DNA from: UBA6168 sp039819485 | GTDB lineage: Bacteria > Bacteroidota > Bacteroidia > Chitinophagales > Saprospiraceae | Direction of reading: 5' to 3' | Length of the DNA: 64,000 nucleotides | Assembly: GCA_039819485.1 (NCBI GenBank) | Contig: JBCBRY010000019.1 | Span: forward strand, 1 to 64,000 | Position numbers and translations under genes: made by a program | The notes under the pieces: generated by a model | The model's database searches: none | Seen by the model: the letters and a program-made list of their open reading frames with translations, nothing else | What the model was told of the DNA's origin: nothing | Part shown: positions 61,340-64,000 of the stretch, piece after piece | Position numbering within the stretch: position 1 is the first letter of the stretch | Layout: each line of letters starts with the position of its first letter

Positions 61340-62251
61340 CTAATATGCCGACGGTGCCACCCCCACCAACCGTTTAAAGACCTTCCCGAACGAGCGCCGG
61401 TCCGCAAAAGACAACTGCATCGCGACTTCCGTCGGCGAATAATTTTTCATCAATAATTCCTTGGCCTTTTCGATCCGCAATTGCAGCACATGTTGGTAAG
61501 GGGTACGGCCATATATTTTTTTATACAACCGTACAATGTGGTATTTTGAAAAAAAAGCGACCCGGGTCAGCTCATCGAGGGAAAAGGGTTCTGCGAAATT
61601 GTCCAGAATATAACAGTGTGCCAGGCTGATCCGGCGGTAGATTTCCCGACGGGTCAGCTTGCTTGCAGAAGGAATGGCCCGCAGGTGCCGGTTGATTTGG
61701 CGGTGAGCCAGCAGAAATTGTTCAGCCAGGGAAAAGTAAAAGGCATCCCAGTCCATCAACTGGCCTCCGGACGACTGCTGCAATGTGTACCGCAAGCGAT
61801 GAAGGTACTGGCCAAAGCTGTTTTCCTTTAGGTCGTAGGTTTTAGTTAAAAATGCATGCTGCTGCCAGGTATGGTGAAATGGGGAAGCCAAGGATTTTTT
61901 GAGCGGCATGCCGATGGCCCGGGCCACTTCGTTTATGGTTTGCTCGGTGATAAAAATACAGTAGCCTTCCACTTTTTCCTTAAAGACACCGGCCGCCCGT
62001 GCTTCCTGTTGCGTATTAAAAATAAAATACTCCCCCTGGCCGGCCTGATAGAATTTTCCATCCACATAATAAGGCTCCTTCCCGCGAACAGGAAGGGAAA
62101 AATGAAATCGGGAAGTATCCAAATCAACGTCGAGGGCAGTGATGGAAGAGAATTTTATCTCATTCCCGCTCCAGGGCTGAGAGGGCTTCCAAGTCAGTAC
62201 GGTTGCTTGTGGCGTCGCTTGCCTGACGGTTCCTTTAAAGTTAATAGCCAT
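61340..62251 (-). CDS. AraC-family transcription regulator (3)
   Basis: 303 residues. N-terminal sensor part (HFSLPVRGKEPYYVDGKFYQ, EYFIFNTQQEA), C-terminal HTH about 205-300 (FSLDELTRVAFFSKYHIVRL, SPTEVAMQLSFADRRSFGKV, GVAPSAY). Divergent from the serine hydrolase gene, with about 200 bp between start codons, so it may control that gene and itself. Ligand unknown. Confidence 0.88.
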   Translation of the reverse strand: MAINFKGTVRQATPQATVLTWKPSQPWSGNEIKFSSITALDVDLDTSRFHFSLPVRGKEPYYVDGKFYQAGQGEYFIFNTQQEARAAGVFKEKVEGYCIFITEQTINEVARAIGMPLKKSLASPFHHTWQQHAFLTKTYDLKENSFGQYLHRLRYTLQQSSGGQLMDWDAFYFSLAEQFLLAHRQINRHLRAIPSASKLTRREIYRRISLAHCYILDNFAEPFSLDELTRVAFFSKYHIVRLYKKIYGRTPYQHVLQLRIEKAKELLMKNYSPTEVAMQLSFADRRSFGKVFKRLVGVAPSAY

Positions 62252-62453
62252 TTTTTTGTTTGTGCAATTTTTGACCCCCTATGCGATAAAAGTGGCCTTT
62301 ACATTCGCCAGGATAGTCATACGGACGGCCAGTTTGCTCATCGGGCAGGTGTACCGGCCTTGCGCATTATTTAAATCGACATTTTCAGATGCAACCGGGT
62401 TGCCGCCAAATCGTCATTTGGCAGTCCAAAAAGACATTTCTAAAACTTCAGAC

Positions 62454-63887
62454 ATGAAATTACTCCGACTACTGTTCCTGCTTCTGTTCACTATTTCAAC
62501 CGTTGGAAAATCCAACGGCCAAACCGTTGAGCCCGGCCTCGCAGCAGCTTTCCAACAGACCCTCGACTCCATGCGCCAGCTTTTACAGGTCAATGGATTA
62601 GCCGCAGCCATTCAATTACCGGACGATGCCGTATGGGCCGGCGGCAGCGGTTTTTCAACGTTCAACCCGGTGGATAGCATCGGGCCGCAACATACCTTCG
62701 AAGTGGGCAGCTCGTTCAAAACTGTCACCGCACATTGCATTCTCCAAATGGCCGACGAGGGCTCCCTGGCGCTCGACGACAGCCTGTACCATTGGCTGCC
62801 TGCCTTTCCCCACATCGATTCTACGATCACCATCCGGCAACTATTACGGCACCAGAGTGGCCTCTTTGACGTTTTGCAAAATCCAGGTTTTTCTCCCGCC
62901 ATGTTCCAGAATACGAACCAACTATGGTCGTTGGCAGATGTGATCGGCACTTTTATTTTACCGGCAAACTTTCAACCGGGCACCAGTTGGGGATACTCCA
63001 ACACGAACTACCTGCTGCTGGGCATGATCGTTGAAACAGTATCCGGGCAGTCATTTCACCAGGAAGTAAAAGAGCGTTTTTTCGCGCCGATGGGATTGGA
63101 GAGTTTTGCCAACCTGGCTTTTGACCCGTTGCCCAACCAAGTTGCCCACATCTGGCTCGACCTGAACGGTGATGGGGTTTTGGACGACGCACATAATTTT
63201 TATACCGGCCTGCAATCAACTTTTAGTGCGGTTGGCCCGGCGGGTGGTTATTTTGCAACGCCCAGTGACCTGGCCAGATGGATGAAGGCCAGTATGAGCG
63301 GCAGTCTGCTCTCGGCTGCCATGTGGGCAGAAGCAACCACTACGGTTCCTTCCGCTTTTTCCGGCAATACGCGATATGGGCTGGGACTCATGGAACGCTA
63401 CATCGACGGTGAACTTTGCTATGGCCACGGAGGCGATCTTTCCTATACGACCCAAGCATTTTATTTTCCTGAAAAGGACATCAGCATCGCCATCCATTCA
63501 AATGATGCCTCGATCATTTCCTGGAACCTGACCAACACCTTGGCCGCATTATTACGGACTTGTATAGAATATGAACCTACAGCTACTGAAGATTTCACGA
63601 GCAATGACCCTGTTTTTGATTTCACCGTTTTTCCAAATCCATTTGTTGAAATGCTAAACATCGAATGTGACCTTCCCGCAACGGTTACTGATTTAGAAAT
63701 AATCATGTCAGACATCAGCGGTAAAACAATACAGTCAAAAAAAGAAAAAAATATTGCAGCCGGCAACCAGGTGCATTCATTAGAAAACATCTCTTTTCTC
63801 CCTCCGGGAAATTATTTTGTCCAGTTAAAAATGAACGGACAACTGATTGGTATGGAAAAAGCGATCAAAATACCATTTGCCAAATAG
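62454..63887 (+). CDS. Secreted serine hydrolase (beta-lactamase/PBP-like) with T9SS tail
   Basis: 477 residues from ATG 62454, which opens the signal peptide (LLRLLFLLLFTISTVGKSNG); the long upstream open frame is not part of the protein. Class C beta-lactamase fold signatures: SSFK (SxxK), GYSNTNYLLLG (YxN), and CYGHGGDLSY (HxG in place of KTG). The last about 80 residues (VFPNPFVEMLNIECDL ... PPGNYFVQLKMNG) are a T9SS sorting domain. It could be a D-aminopeptidase, esterase or carboxypeptidase rather than a beta-lactamase. Exported to the cell surface or medium. Confidence 0.88.
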   Translation: MKLLRLLFLLLFTISTVGKSNGQTVEPGLAAAFQQTLDSMRQLLQVNGLAAAIQLPDDAVWAGGSGFSTFNPVDSIGPQHTFEVGSSFKTVTAHCILQMADEGSLALDDSLYHWLPAFPHIDSTITIRQLLRHQSGLFDVLQNPGFSPAMFQNTNQLWSLADVIGTFILPANFQPGTSWGYSNTNYLLLGMIVETVSGQSFHQEVKERFFAPMGLESFANLAFDPLPNQVAHIWLDLNGDGVLDDAHNFYTGLQSTFSAVGPAGGYFATPSDLARWMKASMSGSLLSAAMWAEATTTVPSAFSGNTRYGLGLMERYIDGELCYGHGGDLSYTTQAFYFPEKDISIAIHSNDASIISWNLTNTLAALLRTCIEYEPTATEDFTSNDPVFDFTVFPNPFVEMLNIECDLPATVTDLEIIMSDISGKTIQSKKEKNIAAGNQVHSLENISFLPPGNYFVQLKMNGQLIGMEKAIKIPFAK

Positions 63888-64000
63888 ATTTACGCCATAA
63901 CATTATTTTACGATTGTATGTCTCCTCCCCTGCCCTGATTGATGGGGCACGGGGGGAATTTTAGGAAAGTTAAAAAAACGGGTTGTTGTAAGTGTTAAGC
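63888..64000. other. Right edge, no gene seen
   Basis: 113 bp after the serine hydrolase stop, with no clear terminator or start of a further gene. Confidence 0.5.

Noticed and set aside
62256..62453. Long N-terminal extension of the serine hydrolase
   Set aside because: The extension has no domain, covers the divergent promoter region and hides the signal peptide starting at 62454.

Overview
The window looks like a chromosomal segment of a Bacteroidota bacterium, most likely from the Saprospiria/Lewinella-like branch. Supporting signs are at least four secreted proteins with type IX secretion (T9SS) C-terminal sorting domains (tandem FAS1 protein, endonuclease I, a 1,936-residue CHU_C protein, a serine hydrolase), promoters of the Bacteroidota TAnnTTTG type, weak or absent Shine-Dalgarno sequences, a Bacteroidetes-type tyrosine integrase, and many short secreted proteins known only from this phylum. 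Genus-level placement is inference.

Layout. (1) 1-6223 is the right end of an integrated phage-like element, all on the minus strand: winged-helix protein, small protein, tail tape measure protein, excisionase-like protein, an unknown protein and an integrase. It ends at a 21-bp tRNA 3'-end remnant (putative att site) followed by a terminator. (2) 6466-8745 holds an AbiE-type toxin-antitoxin pair with a visible operator and a broken gene upstream. (3) 9041-13891 encodes a secreted protein of five tandem (beta-sandwich-like + fasciclin) units with a T9SS tail. (4) 14056-26050 is a loose set of small secreted and membrane proteins, a GH17-like lipoprotein, a TPM-domain protein, an alpha/beta hydrolase, a secreted endonuclease I, an XRE regulator and an outer-membrane barrel. 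(5) 26691-31802 is a glutamine/glutamate locus: a glutamate-cysteine-ligase-like protein fused to CBS domains, a eukaryote-type glutamine synthetase II, and a glutaminase with the full animal GLS architecture. A four-copy array of 21-bp repeats lies directly upstream of the glutaminase. (6) 32174-40423 holds phosphofructokinase, a SWIM protein, a GIY-YIG-like membrane protein and the giant CHU_C protein.

(7) 40757-50630 includes a DUF1080 protein, a GNAT acetyltransferase, two AraC regulators, an aldo/keto reductase, OsmC, thioredoxin, an AhpD-like protein, a cupredoxin-like protein, serine acetyltransferase and cysteine synthase. It reads as a redox/thiol cluster. The OsmC and AhpD-like genes share a promoter architecture: two 13-bp direct repeats exactly 21 bp apart at identical distance from the -7 box. 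(8) 50650-58755 has two secreted proteins, an MFS transporter, and a thiamine-pyrophosphate decarboxylase followed by an L-amino-acid-oxidase-like flavoprotein, which suggests oxidative conversion of an amino acid to an aldehyde. (9) 59255-63887 has a small membrane protein, an unrecognised two-lobed 480-residue protein with a long leader, an AraC regulator and a secreted serine hydrolase.

Scattered through the intergenic regions are several short repeat families. The most striking is a ~125-bp MITE-like palindromic element with at least five recognisable copies plus one degenerate copy. Others are GTCAGG-type hairpins in front of three genes, a 66-bp perfect palindrome and several long inverted repeats. 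No rRNA, complete tRNA or CRISPR array was seen.
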